NCBI GenBank assembly: GCA_963819885.1
Contig: CAWFXV010000032.1
Coordinates: 1 to 64,000, forward strand
Origin: JACVRX01 sp963819885
GTDB lineage: Bacteria > Actinomycetota > Actinomycetes > Jiangellales > Jiangellaceae
Length of the DNA stretch: 64,000 nt
Direction: 5' to 3'
The translations under genes and the position numbers were made by a program. The notes under the pieces were generated by a model. The model made no database searches, was not told the DNA's origin, and worked only from the letters and a program-made list of their open reading frames with translations. Of the stretch, positions 18,911 to 30,397 are shown one piece after another (within the stretch, counting starts at the first letter, position 1; each line of letters opens with the position of its first letter).

Positions 18911-19276
18911 TCAGGTGCGGCGTTCCTCGGTCGGGTAGTCGGACGGTTGCGTCATCGTGATGTCGTCGACCTCGTCGTCGTATCGCTGCGCCGCTGCCAC
19001 ACGGTCATCGGTCACGGCGGGCGCAGCTTTGGCCCGCCGGCGCAGCTCACGAACCTCCTCGCGGCGTTGCCGCGATCGACGCATGGCTGTTCGTAGCAGG
19101 ACGAATGCAAAGAGCGCGACGACACCGGTGGCCACCCCGGCGAGAAAGACCGTGGCGGTATCGGTGGCGATGCTCACGTCGAAGAACTCGACGGTCACGT
19201 CGGCGCTCTGTCCGATGATGGCCGCCACGATTAGGGCGATGGCAGCAGCCAGCAGGAGTAGGGCGATGAGGATCAT
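18911..19276 (-). CDS. Small two-helix membrane protein
   Basis: 121 residues with two hydrophobic segments (about 1-21 and 42-62), a basic linker (R-R-S-R-Q-R-R-E-E-V-R-E-L-R-R-R), then an acidic tail. The architecture resembles LapA-type or short actinobacterial membrane proteins of unknown role. Its ATG overlaps the helicase stop (ATGA), so it is coupled to that gene. Confidence 0.75.
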   Translation of the reverse strand: MILIALLLLAAAIALIVAAIIGQSADVTVEFFDVSIATDTATVFLAGVATGVVALFAFVLLRTAMRRSRQRREEVRELRRRAKAAPAVTDDRVAAAQRYDDEVDDITMTQPSDYPTEERRT

Positions 19277-21762
19277 GACAGTTCCCTTGCCTTCCGCTGT
19301 GGTGGGCGGGGGACCAGCGCGGCCGGCGCCTGCGCGAGCACTGCATCGAGGAGCCGTACCGCCCCGGTCTTGTCCAGTGGTTCATTACCGTTCCCGCACT
19401 TGGGCGACTGTACGCATGACGGGCACCCGCTGGAACAGGTACAAGCCGCAATCGCGTCGCGGGTCGCACTCAGCCAGACCGCCGCTGCTTCGAAGCCGCG
19501 TTCGGCGAAGCCGGCCCCACCCGGATGGCCGTCGTGCACGAAGACCGTCAGCAGGCCGGTGTCGAGGTGCCGGGCCGTCGACATCCCTCCGACGTCCCAG
19601 CGGTCACAGGTGGCCACGAGGGGCAGCATCCCGATCGCGGCGTGTTCTGCCGCATGGGCAGCGCCGGATGCGTGTGAGGCGGCGACACCCGCTGCGCCGA
19701 CGGCGTCGTCAGGCAGGGTCCACCACACCGCTCGCGTCCGCAGGTGCCGCGGCGGCAGGTCCAGCGGTTCTTCGCCCAGGATCTCTCCGCTCCCGAACCG
19801 CCGTTTGAGGTACGACACCACCTGACTGGACACCTCCACGCTGCCGAAGACGAGTCGGGCCGCTCCCCATTCGACGCTCCTTTCCTCGTGTCGTACCCGC
19901 AGGTCGGTGATGTCTCTGGCGGTGGTCGTGTAGTCGGGAGCGTCGGGCCGCACTACCGCGAGGCCCTCGGCAAGGTCCAGTTCGTCGACGACATAGGTCT
20001 CACCCTGGTGAACGTAGACGGCACCGTGGTGCACCGTGGCGTGCGCCCGGCTGGGATCCACGGTGCCGAGCAGCCGACCGGTCTTGGCCTCGAGCAGTCG
20101 GACCGGTTGGCCCCCGGTCCCGCGGAGGTCGGCGAGGTCGGTGGCCCAGTCGCGGCGGGTCCAGTACCACCCCGACGCGCGGCGGCGGAGCAGACGGCGG
20201 CGCTCCAGGGTGGCCAGCACCTCCGAAGCGGACGGGCCGAACAGAGCGACTTCGTCGTCAGACAGCGGGGACTCCGCAGCCGCGGCACACAGGTGCGGCG
20301 CGAGAACATACGGGTTGTCCGGGTCGAGGACCGTAGCCTCAACTGACTGACCGAACACGACGGCTGGGTGCGTGACCACGTAGGTGTCCAGCGGATCATC
20401 CCGCGCGATGAAGACGGCGAGCGCCTCCTGGCCTGCGCGCCCGGCCCGCCCTGCCTGCTGCCACAGCGACGCCCGTGTCCCCGGCCAGCCGGCCATGAGC
20501 ACGGCGTCCAGGCCAGCAATGTCGACCCCGAGCTCGAGTGCGTTGGTGGCCGCAACCCCGCGCAGCGTGCCCATTTGGAGCTTCTCCTCGAGGGCACGTC
20601 GTTCGTGGGGCAAGTAGCCGGCCCGATACGCCGCAACTTGCTCGGCGAGCTCGCCGGCGATGGGAGCCAGGGCGTTTCGGGTCAACGTCGCCACGGTTTC
20701 AGCCGAACGTCGGGACCGAACGAACGCGACCGTCCTGGCACCGGCCACCACCAGATCAGCAAGCAGATCCGCCGTCTCGACGACCGTGCTGCGCCGGACC
20801 GGCGCCCCGTTCTCGCCACCGCCGCCACCACCCCCCCGGTTGCGCTCGGTGGAGGGTTCTCCACGTCTCAACGCGGTCTGAGACGTGGGAAAGCCTCCAC
20901 TCGGTGGGTCGGGGGTGGCGGGGGTGGGGAGTAGAGGAGGTTCCCACAGCACGAATGCTGCCTGCCCGCGAGGGGAGCCGTCGTCGACGACCGAGACCAC
21001 CGGTTGCCCGATCAGCCGGCTGGCGCTGACCTCGGGCTGGGCCGTCGTCGCCGAGGCGAGTATGAAGACCGGATGCGCCCCGTAACCGGCGCACACCCGT
21101 CGCAACCGTCGCAACACCTGCGCAACGTGCGAGCCGAAGACCCCCCGATAGCCGTGGCATTCGTCGACGACGACGAAGCGCAGCGCCCGCAGAAACCCTG
21201 CCCATCGGTGATGTCGGGGAAGCAGCGAGTGGTGCAGCATGTCCGGGTTGGTGAGCAGGTACGTCGCGTACGTTCGGGCCGCATCTCGGGCCTCGACCGG
21301 GGTGTCGCCGTCATATACCGCCGCCACGACGCCGGGCACCGCGAGCGCTTCCAGCGAACGCAGTTGGTCGGCCGCGAGAGCCTTCGTCGGCGCGATATAC
21401 AGCGTCCGCGATCGGTTCTCGCGGGCTGCGGTAAGCGCAGGCAGCAGATAAGCCAGCGACTTGCCTGACGCCGTGCCGGTTGCCACGACCACTGAGCTCC
21501 CGGCCCAGGCGAGTGAGGCGGCCTCGGCCTGATGTGACCACAGGGCACGAATGCCTGAAGCGTGCAGCCGGGTCAGGACGACAGAGTCGACCCAGGCCGG
21601 CCAGCCGACGGCGCGACCGGAGCGGGTGGGCAGGTGCTCAACGTGAGTGACGCGCTCCGCCCGACCCGGCGCCGCCGTCAGGGTCGCGAGGAGCTCGGCG
21701 GCCGTGGGCACCTGCGCAGTCTTGCACCGTGTTTGGAGCAACGAGGAGTCCGAGCGAGGCAC
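19273..21762 (-). CDS. DEAD/DEAH-box helicase with DUF1998 zinc-binding C-terminus (MrfA-like)
   Basis: 829 residues. Motif I is ATGTASGKS, motif II D-E-C-H, motif III A-S-A-T-T, and motif VI Q-Q-A-G-R-A-G-R. The C-terminal DUF1998 region carries a four-Cys cluster C-T-C-S-S-G-C-P-S-C. This is the layout of MrfA, a DNA-repair helicase acting on mitomycin damage, and of the mycobacterial helicase near tad (Rv3649-type). Residues ~292-328, between the two helicase lobes, are a low-complexity Gly/Pro/Ser insert encoded by a palindromic DNA element (20849-20900). The last genes of the tad neighbourhood are thus helicase, then the small membrane protein. Confidence 0.92.
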   Translation of the reverse strand: MPRSDSSLLQTRCKTAQVPTAAELLATLTAAPGRAERVTHVEHLPTRSGRAVGWPAWVDSVVLTRLHASGIRALWSHQAEAASLAWAGSSVVVATGTASGKSLAYLLPALTAARENRSRTLYIAPTKALAADQLRSLEALAVPGVVAAVYDGDTPVEARDAARTYATYLLTNPDMLHHSLLPRHHRWAGFLRALRFVVVDECHGYRGVFGSHVAQVLRRLRRVCAGYGAHPVFILASATTAQPEVSASRLIGQPVVSVVDDGSPRGQAAFVLWEPPLLPTPATPDPPSGGFPTSQTALRRGEPSTERNRGGGGGGGENGAPVRRSTVVETADLLADLVVAGARTVAFVRSRRSAETVATLTRNALAPIAGELAEQVAAYRAGYLPHERRALEEKLQMGTLRGVAATNALELGVDIAGLDAVLMAGWPGTRASLWQQAGRAGRAGQEALAVFIARDDPLDTYVVTHPAVVFGQSVEATVLDPDNPYVLAPHLCAAAAESPLSDDEVALFGPSASEVLATLERRRLLRRRASGWYWTRRDWATDLADLRGTGGQPVRLLEAKTGRLLGTVDPSRAHATVHHGAVYVHQGETYVVDELDLAEGLAVVRPDAPDYTTTARDITDLRVRHEERSVEWGAARLVFGSVEVSSQVVSYLKRRFGSGEILGEEPLDLPPRHLRTRAVWWTLPDDAVGAAGVAASHASGAAHAAEHAAIGMLPLVATCDRWDVGGMSTARHLDTGLLTVFVHDGHPGGAGFAERGFEAAAVWLSATRDAIAACTCSSGCPSCVQSPKCGNGNEPLDKTGAVRLLDAVLAQAPAALVPRPPQRKARELS
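20849..20900. repeat. Palindromic element inside the helicase coding sequence
   Basis: Two 22-base arms (20849-20870 and 20879-20900) are inverted copies with three mismatches around an 8-base loop; the innermost 10 bases CCACGTCTCA / TGAGACGTGG are perfect. It falls in the variable linker between helicase lobes and keeps the frame open, next to runs of C and G (20830-20837, 20921-20940). It looks like a mobile intergenic-type palindrome that has inserted into a tolerant part of a gene. Confidence 0.7.
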
Positions 21763-21828
21763 GAGCGAGGATCCGAGTGCGACCGTCTAGATTGAATGCG
21801 AGCAGTTAACTGACGACCAGGAGGTCGA

Positions 21829-22170
21829 GTGGACCTGTCGTTGTCGACCCGTTCCGAAGGCGGGCGAACGATCGTCGAGGCAGTGGGCGAAATCGACGTC
21901 TACACCGCGCCGAAGCTCCGCGAACAGCTCACCGAGCTGGTTGATGCCGGCCGTCTTGACATCGTCGTCGATATGCAGAAGGTCGAGTTCCTGGATTCGA
22001 CCGGCCTGGGCGTCTTGGTAGGCGGGCTCAAACGAGTGAATCAGCACGACGGCTCATTGCGCCTGGTTTGCCCCCAGGAGCGGATCCTCAAGATCTTCCG
22101 GATCACCGGGTTGACAAAGGTCTTCGCCATCTACGACGAGGTCGCCGCGGCGGTGGCGACCGACGGCTGA
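21829..22170 (+). CDS. STAS-domain anti-sigma factor antagonist
   Basis: 113 residues from GTG 21829 with GGAGG at 21820-21824. A single STAS domain with the phosphoserine motif D-S-T-G-L-G, as in SpoIIAA, BldG and RsfB. In such partner-switch systems, the dephosphorylated form binds an anti-sigma kinase and releases a sigma factor. The next gene encodes an RsbW-like protein 12 bases downstream, completing the pair. No sigma factor gene follows, so the target sigma is elsewhere. Confidence 0.93.
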   Translation: MDLSLSTRSEGGRTIVEAVGEIDVYTAPKLREQLTELVDAGRLDIVVDMQKVEFLDSTGLGVLVGGLKRVNQHDGSLRLVCPQERILKIFRITGLTKVFAIYDEVAAAVATDG

Positions 22171-22182
22171 CATCGGTTTATC

Positions 22183-22644
22183 GTGGCCCTGGTCGAGCTG
22201 AGTATTCCGGCCCGAGCCATGCATGTCCGGACGGCCCGTCAGATTGCCGTTTCGCTCGCGCGGCGGGCCGAACTGGCTGAGGAAGTCTTGGATGAGGTCC
22301 GGCTCGCGGTCGCCGAGGCCTGTGGCCTGGCACTGGCTGTGCTGAGTCGAGCTCGCAAGGACGGCGCGGTCGCCGTCGATTTCGACGACAGCGACGGATT
22401 CACCGTGGAAGTCCGTGCCGACGCGCCGCTGCCGGCGGCGACCGGCACGGCCGCTCTCGACGTCGTCGCCCGCGCCGCGAACACCGGCGATGAGGACGGC
22501 GAGCAGTTACCGGCGGGGGCCGCCCTGGCCGTGCTGGCGGAGGTCGCTCCGGTCCTGGACGCCGCAACGTCGGCGCACGGGATGCGGCTGCGGATGAGCT
22601 GGCCCGTCGTGGCCGATTTAGGGCCGCCGAGCCAGACTGCGTAG
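22183..22644 (+). CDS. RsbW-like anti-sigma regulatory protein (divergent kinase)
   Basis: 153 residues from GTG 22183. The N-terminal pattern A-R-Q-I-A-V-S-L-A and the helix E-E-V-L-D-E-V-R-L-A-V-A-E-A-C match the N-box region of HATPase_c_2 anti-sigma kinases. The canonical Asn of the N-box is replaced (E-A-C-G), and the DxGxG and G2 boxes are not evident, so kinase activity may be lost. It probably partners the STAS protein just upstream. Confidence 0.8.
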   Translation: MALVELSIPARAMHVRTARQIAVSLARRAELAEEVLDEVRLAVAEACGLALAVLSRARKDGAVAVDFDDSDGFTVEVRADAPLPAATGTAALDVVARAANTGDEDGEQLPAGAALAVLAEVAPVLDAATSAHGMRLRMSWPVVADLGPPSQTA

Positions 22645-22774
22645 AATCCGGCACCAGTCGGACCGTGCGTTCGCTCGGTCCCGGGTCGTCAACCACCCTC
22701 GGGCACCCGCTTGCGCCTGGCGCCGCGGGTACTGGGTATTTGTCCGACCCTGACCAGCACGTCAAGGAGGACGA

Positions 22775-25147
<2,373 letters not shown>

Positions 25148-25152
25148 CCATC

Positions 25153-26169
25153 GTGTCCGGGTCGTGGCCTCGCCATCAGGTGGTGGCGGCGACGATGTGT
25201 GCCGTGGCGGTGGCGCTCGCGGGTTGCACGGGAGCAGAACCAGCGTCCGGCCCGCAGAGTCCGGTGGATTCATCGCCTTCGCCAAGCGCGACGTCCAGTG
25301 TGCCTGCGACGCCAAGCCGGACTCCGACCCCGACGCCTACGCCGGCGGTGTTCGATCCGGCCGAGGCCTTCGCAACGGTCGAGCAGCTGGCGGCTCAGAT
25401 CGGCCCGCGCGAGGCCGCTTCAGCAGCATTCGACGAGGCCGTGGTGTTCGCCATCTCCCGGTTCGAATCGTTCGGCTACGAGGTCACGACGATGCCGGTG
25501 CCGGTACCGGCCGGCGACTCATGGGGAGTTCCGGTGGCGGCGGGCACGTCGGAGAACGTCATCGCAGACCCGCCGGGTTTCGACCCGGGCCGACCCCACG
25601 TGGTGATCGGGGCGCACCTGGACACGGTTGCCGTCGCCCCCGGTGCCGAGGACAACGGCTCCGGCGTCGCCGTCATGCTCGAGTTGGCCCGGATGGCGAT
25701 GGAGCAGCCCCCGGCAATCCCAGTGCGTTTCATCGCGTTCGGAGCGGAGGAGCCCCGCGGCCGCGGCGACGACTTGCACCACTTCGGTTCCCAGGATTAC
25801 GTGGCCGCGCTGTCCACTGCCCAACGGGATGCCGTGCAAGCCATGGTGTCCCTCGACCGAGTCGGGGTACCTGCCGACGAGGTTCCGGTGAGCAATGGCG
25901 GAACGGGCCCGACGACGGTCCTGGACGCGCTGCTCACCGCTGCCGCCAGCGCAGGCATTCCGGCCCGGCAGGGCGACCAGAACCGGGCCAGCGACCACTG
26001 GTCCTTCGAGAAGGCGGACATCCCGGCTGCCCGCATCGGCAGCGTCCCGTACGCCGCCTACCATTCGGCAGACGACCTGCCGGAGGTCGTCGACGCCGAC
26101 CAGCTGGGACGCGTCGGCACGATCGTCTGGACCTGGCTGGGGTCCGATCGAGCAGGCGCGAACTCCTAA
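25153..26169 (+). CDS. Secreted M28-family metallopeptidase (lipoprotein)
   Basis: 338 residues from GTG 25153, 5 bases after hppA. A signal peptide with the lipobox A-L-A-G-C-T indicates export and lipid anchoring, followed by a Ser/Thr/Pro-rich linker (residues ~30-75). The M28 zinc ligands are visible: H in I-G-A-H-L-D-T, D in A-E-D-N-G-S-G, E-E in F-G-A-E-E-P, and D/H in the C-terminal part (S-L-D-R-V-G, Y-H-S-A-D-D). Probably an aminopeptidase of the cell envelope. The link to hppA is positional only. Confidence 0.88.
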   Translation: MSGSWPRHQVVAATMCAVAVALAGCTGAEPASGPQSPVDSSPSPSATSSVPATPSRTPTPTPTPAVFDPAEAFATVEQLAAQIGPREAASAAFDEAVVFAISRFESFGYEVTTMPVPVPAGDSWGVPVAAGTSENVIADPPGFDPGRPHVVIGAHLDTVAVAPGAEDNGSGVAVMLELARMAMEQPPAIPVRFIAFGAEEPRGRGDDLHHFGSQDYVAALSTAQRDAVQAMVSLDRVGVPADEVPVSNGGTGPTTVLDALLTAAASAGIPARQGDQNRASDHWSFEKADIPAARIGSVPYAAYHSADDLPEVVDADQLGRVGTIVWTWLGSDRAGANS

Positions 26170-26180
26170 GCCTGCCAGCC

Positions 26181-27044
26181 TTACCGGGACTGTGGCAGCT
26201 TCTTTGCACCTCGCCTGGGCGCCGAAGCCGAAGGTGGGGGAACGACCGGCCCGATGTCGCCGTCTGGCGCTTCATCCAGATCGACGATAACCGGCGCGTG
26301 GTCGCTTGGCCCGCTGCCCTTGCGGGCATGCCGGTCAACCCACGCCGCCCAGACCCGCTCGGCCACTCGAGTAGTAGCGAGCACGAGGTCGATTCGCATG
26401 CCCAAGTCCTGGTGGAACATGCCAGCGCGGTAGTCCCAATAGGTGAATACGCGAGCGGTCGGCCAGCGGTCGCGTACGACGTCATGCAGGCCAACCTGCT
26501 GGAGCTGTGACAGCACCTCTCGCTCCGGTGCCGTGACGTGCGTCTGCCCGATGTAGGCGTCCGGATCGAACACGTCGGCGTCGGTCGGTGCGATGTTCAT
26601 GTCGCCGCACAGGATCGTGGCGTCGGGACCGCTGCGGACCGCCTCGCGTAACGCCGTAAACCATGCGAGCTTGTAGTGGTAGTGGTCGGAGCCGGGAACT
26701 CGCCCGTTCGGTGCGTACACCGAAAGCACCCTGATTCCCCCGCAGGTGGCAGACACGGCGCGCGCTTCCTGATGTGGGAAACCGGGCGCGTTGGCGAAGC
26801 CAACCTCAACGTCGTCCAGTCCAGCGCGGGACAGGATCGCCACGCCGTTCCATTGCACCTCTCCGTGCGCAGCGACGGCATAGCCGCGGGAGCTGAGCTG
26901 CTCGCCGAGCAGTCCGGTGAACGCGTCGTCGGCCAGCTTGGTCTCCTGCAGGCAGACCACGTCGGGCTGCCGTTGGTCCAGCCACGGCAGCAACCTCGGG
27001 ATCCGTTGCTTGACCGAGTTCACATTCCACGTTGCTATCCGCAC
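26181..27044 (-). CDS. xthA: Exodeoxyribonuclease III / AP endonuclease
   Basis: Endonuclease/exonuclease/phosphatase fold, 287 residues from GTG 27044 (R-I-A-T-W-N-V-N-S-V-K). Active-site motifs: C-L-Q-E-T-K, G-D-M-N-I-A-P, and the C-terminal S-D-H-A-P-V. It repairs abasic sites and removes 3' blocks in DNA. A further start at 27074 is possible, but the family normally begins with the W-N-V-N strand. A disordered basic tail (R-R-G-A-K-K) follows the core. It is convergent with the M28 gene, 11 bases apart. Confidence 0.93.
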   Translation of the reverse strand: MRIATWNVNSVKQRIPRLLPWLDQRQPDVVCLQETKLADDAFTGLLGEQLSSRGYAVAAHGEVQWNGVAILSRAGLDDVEVGFANAPGFPHQEARAVSATCGGIRVLSVYAPNGRVPGSDHYHYKLAWFTALREAVRSGPDATILCGDMNIAPTDADVFDPDAYIGQTHVTAPEREVLSQLQQVGLHDVVRDRWPTARVFTYWDYRAGMFHQDLGMRIDLVLATTRVAERVWAAWVDRHARKGSGPSDHAPVIVDLDEAPDGDIGPVVPPPSASAPRRGAKKLPQSR

Positions 27045-27174
27045 TCGGCCAACGGTAGCCACCACCGAGGACACCGCATTGGGGGCACGGCCTTCCGAGC
27101 GTCATGGGCACCGTCGGCGACTTCGTCGGCAGCGTTGCGCTCGTGCCAAGCGCCCCCGGCCCGACGGGAGTGTG

Positions 27175-28359
27175 TCAGCGGACGCTCGGCAAAGACCGCC
27201 AGAGCGGCGACGGGAACCGGAGGGTGACACGGACGCCGTCCAGCCATTCGGTGAGCCTGCCTGCCTGCTCGTCGATGGCGGCACGGGCTTCACTGCCGAC
27301 GTCCTCGAGCAAGTGGGTGATCACCTCCGCTCGACTGGTCTGGTTCCAGCCGCCGACGATCCGCGCGTTCCACCAGACGGTCGGGCCGGCGTTGCCGGCA
27401 GTGTCGAAGAGCTGCTCGCGGTGCGGGCCGAGGTACCACTCGCGGCTTGCCCAACCCATCGTCGTTGGGTCCAGCGGTGGCAGCAGAACCGCGTACGGCT
27501 CGACCGCGGCTGTCCGGTCGAGATCGTCGGGAAGCGCAACGCCGGGTGCGCCGTGCAGATCGACCTCGACGGCGCCGATGTCAGCGAGCGCGGTGCGCAC
27601 CGCGGTCAGCGTCGAGCCCAGCCACCAGCGAACGTCGCCCTCCGCGGCCGGCCCGAAGGCGTGGAGCCAGCGCCGCACCAGCTCCGCTCGGGCCTCTCGC
27701 TCCGGCGGCAGTTCAGGCTCGCTGCCGAGCCAGTGCGCGGTCCGCGCCCAGACCGGCCGGGACGTGTACCAGTTGCCGCGGTTCGAGGCGCGCAGCACTC
27801 TCCCGCCGGCCGACAGTGTGGTCATAACGCGAGGCCCGATCGGGATGGACCCGCCCCACGACTTGTGGGGCGCATACTCGAGCGAGCCAGAAAGCAGCGG
27901 CTCTACTTCGTCGCGCAACTCGATGGAGGACGCCTCGCCCATGCGTTCGAGTGCACGCAGCGTCGCCGCCTGTGCCTTCCGGAGCCAGGCGGTGCCGTCG
28001 GCGAACAAGCCAGCCTGCTCGACCTCCTTGATCAGCCGCTTGGTCTCCTGGACCGCTACCCGATGGCTGGCGGCGGCCTGAATGACGCCGAGCAGCTCAC
28101 GCCGGAACACGAACAGGGTGCGCCGCATCGCCATGTGCTTGACCAGCGTGCGGTCGACATAGAGCGCTTTGTCCAGGTCGGCGAGCCTCAGGTCGTCGAT
28201 ACGGGCCCATGCCGACAGGTACACCGTGCCTGGGTCTGTGGCGTGAAGACAGACCATGCCGTCGGCCGCGGCCAGTACGTCGGTGGCCTTGTGGGCCGGG
28301 GCGAGGTGGTGACGCTGTGACAACCGGGCTCGCCGCTCCGATACGTCGAAGACTCGCAC
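27175..28359 (-). CDS. Winged-helix DNA-binding protein (YcaQ/AlkX-like, PF06224)
   Basis: 394 residues from GTG 28359, which begins the conserved V-F-D-V-S-E-R-R-A-R-L-S-Q-R-H-H-L. The R-x-A-L-Q-x-R-x-x-L type start, repeated helical units and the W-x-x-R-x-V-G-G-W motif are characteristic of the actinobacterial winged-helix family. YcaQ-type members unhook interstrand DNA crosslinks, but in this shorter actinobacterial branch a glycosylase function is not proven. A frame extends upstream to 28461 without a better start. Its neighbours xthA and the HNH gene make a DNA-repair setting plausible. Confidence 0.85.
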   Translation of the reverse strand: MRVFDVSERRARLSQRHHLAPAHKATDVLAAADGMVCLHATDPGTVYLSAWARIDDLRLADLDKALYVDRTLVKHMAMRRTLFVFRRELLGVIQAAASHRVAVQETKRLIKEVEQAGLFADGTAWLRKAQAATLRALERMGEASSIELRDEVEPLLSGSLEYAPHKSWGGSIPIGPRVMTTLSAGGRVLRASNRGNWYTSRPVWARTAHWLGSEPELPPEREARAELVRRWLHAFGPAAEGDVRWWLGSTLTAVRTALADIGAVEVDLHGAPGVALPDDLDRTAAVEPYAVLLPPLDPTTMGWASREWYLGPHREQLFDTAGNAGPTVWWNARIVGGWNQTSRAEVITHLLEDVGSEARAAIDEQAGRLTEWLDGVRVTLRFPSPLWRSLPSVR

Positions 28360-28550
28360 CCGTCCAATGCTGGCAGCCTGGACTGACGGGCAGCTCGGAA
28401 CTGGGCAACCGGTACGCAACCCGTGGCGGGCATGGTCCTTTGCGGCTGGCTCGCTCATCACCCTCGGAGGGGCGGCGAAGCAAGCTGGTTGTGCACAGCT
28501 GGTGTCTTGCTGGGTTCAGACTGTCGGGCGGATGTTCTAGACTCGAACAC

Positions 28551-30144
28551 ATGTTCGACCGATTGGTTTCGGTTCGCGGGCAGCTCGCTGAGCTGGTGAC
28601 CGCGGTGGACCCCGACGCGTTGTCCGGGCAGACCGCCCGCGGCTGGTGGGCCGAGTTCGACCGGGTCGGAAGGCTGGCCGCGGCGGGTAAGACCCTGCTG
28701 GCCAGGCGGGTCGCCGACACGCACCGGCCGGAACAGCGCGGCACCAAGACCGCCGCCGAGGAGCTGGCCCACAAGGCAGGCACGTCGACCGGGGTGGCCA
28801 AGGATGCGGTGCACACCTCGCAGCGGCCACCCGACCAACCCCGCATCGACGGCGCGCTGCGCCGCGGTGAGCTGTCCTCGGCGCAGGCCGCCGCCATCAG
28901 TAGCGCGACCGCGGCGAACCCGGCCGAAGAGACCCGGCTGGTCGAACTCGCCGGGCAGGTGTCGCTGGCCGAACTGCGCGAGGAGTGCGCCCGGGTCCGG
29001 GCGGCGGCCGATCCGAACCGCGAAGCCACCAACCGGCGCATCCACGCCGCCCGGGCGCTGCACCGGTGGATCGACGCCGAAGGGTTCTGGAACCTCCACG
29101 CCAAAGGCAGCCCACGAGCCGGCGCCGCGTTCAACACAGTCCTGGATCGGCTCATCGACCAAGTCTTCCGCGCCGCCCCGCGCCGAAGGCCGCAAGGAAT
29201 CCCACGAGGCGTACGGCTTCGATGCGCTGATGGGCATGGCCGACCAATTGCACCAACCCGCCGAGGCGGTTGCCTCCAATCCGACCCAAGGTGGTAAAGG
29301 TCGCCGCGGCGGCGGCGCCGACAGCTCACCGACGGGCAGCACAGGGAAGAACGGCACCCAACAGGCTGGTGCGGGTGATCTGATAGCGGCCGGTTCCGCC
29401 GCGGCCGGCTCCAGCACGCCCGATTCCGCCGAGGCCAGTCCAAGCGCGGCAAGTGAGCCGGGGATCTTCGCCGCCGGCCGCCAAATCCGTGCGCCGGATT
29501 GTGGGGTGCGGGCCAAGCAGTCGGTCAATCCGCGCTATCTGGCATTGCCGCGGGTGGATGTGCAGGCGTTGCGCCGCGGCCGGGCGATCGGTGGCGAAAT
29601 GTGTGAGATCGCCGGCGTCGGCCCGGTGTCGGTCTCCGTCGCCCGTGACGTGCTCGGCGAGGCGATCGTCAAACTGGTCATCACTGACGGGGTCGACGTC
29701 CTCAATGTGACCCATCTGGGCCGTGGGCCGACCGCCGCGCAGAAGGCCGCGCTGTTGTGGGCGAACCCGACTTGCTCGGTACAAGGCTGCAACCGCAGCC
29801 GGTTGGAGTGGGATCACCGCCAACACTGGGCCGAAACGCACCACACCCGGCTGGACGAACTCGACGGGCTCTGTGCGTTTCACCATGACCTGAAGACCCG
29901 CCTCGGCTACGCCCTCGTGCCGGGCACCGGGAAGCGGGCGTTCGTCGCCTCCGACGACCCCCGACACCCCGGCTACCGCAAACCACCGGCCCACCGCTCG
30001 AGGCGAGACGGATCCGCCACCGCCAGCCGCGATACCGGACGGGACGGGACCGGACGGCCACCGGGCCGCGCCAACGACAGCAGAGCTTCCGCTGGCCGCC
30101 GGGGCCAACAACCAGGCCTGTTCGCCGAACCACAGGCGCCTTAA
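28551..30144 (+). pseudogene. DUF222-HNH endonuclease gene with a +1 frameshift
   Basis: The first ~210 codons, from ATG 28551, encode a DUF222 domain (ending F-N-T-V-L-D-R-L-I-D-Q-V-F-R-A). The rest continues in another frame (E-G-R-K-E-S-H-E-A-Y-G-F-D-A-L-M-G-M) through an HNH motif: C-x4-C, L-E-W-D-H, then F-H-H-D to 30144. Removing one C from the run CCCC at 29176-29179 restores a single frame reading A-A-R-A-E-G-R. This is the abundant actinobacterial 13E12/DUF222 family, often linked to mobile DNA. The Pro/Ser/Ala-rich middle is typical. Either the gene is newly broken or the base is an assembly error. Confidence 0.85.
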
Positions 30145-30389
30145 CGAAGCGTCAAGGTCCACAACAGGTCGCCGGCTCGGTGCGTATCGAGATCAGGTCT
30201 CAAGGCCCCCAGTTCCACGAGCCGCCGGGCCAGGTGGCAAACCGTCTGTGCCGACATCCCGGCCCGCCGGGCGATCGCGGCGATGCTGGACCCGGTGTAG
30301 CCATCGTCGGCGAACATCTCCTCTGCGGCGGCCAGGATGCGCAACCTGGGTGCTCCGCGCCTGCTCGGTACGTCACGGACTACATCCAT
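30141..30389 (-). pseudogene. Internally deleted and truncated TetR-family regulator
   Basis: 82 residues from ATG 30389. The N-terminal ~50 residues are a normal TetR helix-turn-helix (I-L-A-A-A-E-E-M-F, then I-A-A-I-A-R-R-A-G-M-S-A-Q-T-V). The text then jumps directly to a segment typical of the end of TetR proteins (L-x-E-L-G-A-L-R-P-D-L-D, D-L-L-W-T-L-T) and stops. About 110 residues of the ligand domain plus the last ~25 are missing. A protein of this size could not fold as TetR. It overlaps the remains of another gene at its start. Confidence 0.75.
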
Positions 30390-30397
30390 GACGACTG

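Noticed and set aside
27104..28081. A long plus-strand reading (325 codons) opposite the winged-helix gene
   Set aside because: Composition is Ser/Arg-rich and typical of an antisense shadow; the minus-strand gene has recognised motifs throughout.
29326..30162. A 278-codon minus-strand reading opposite the HNH gene
   Set aside because: It is the complement of the Pro/Gly-rich HNH sequence and has no family features.
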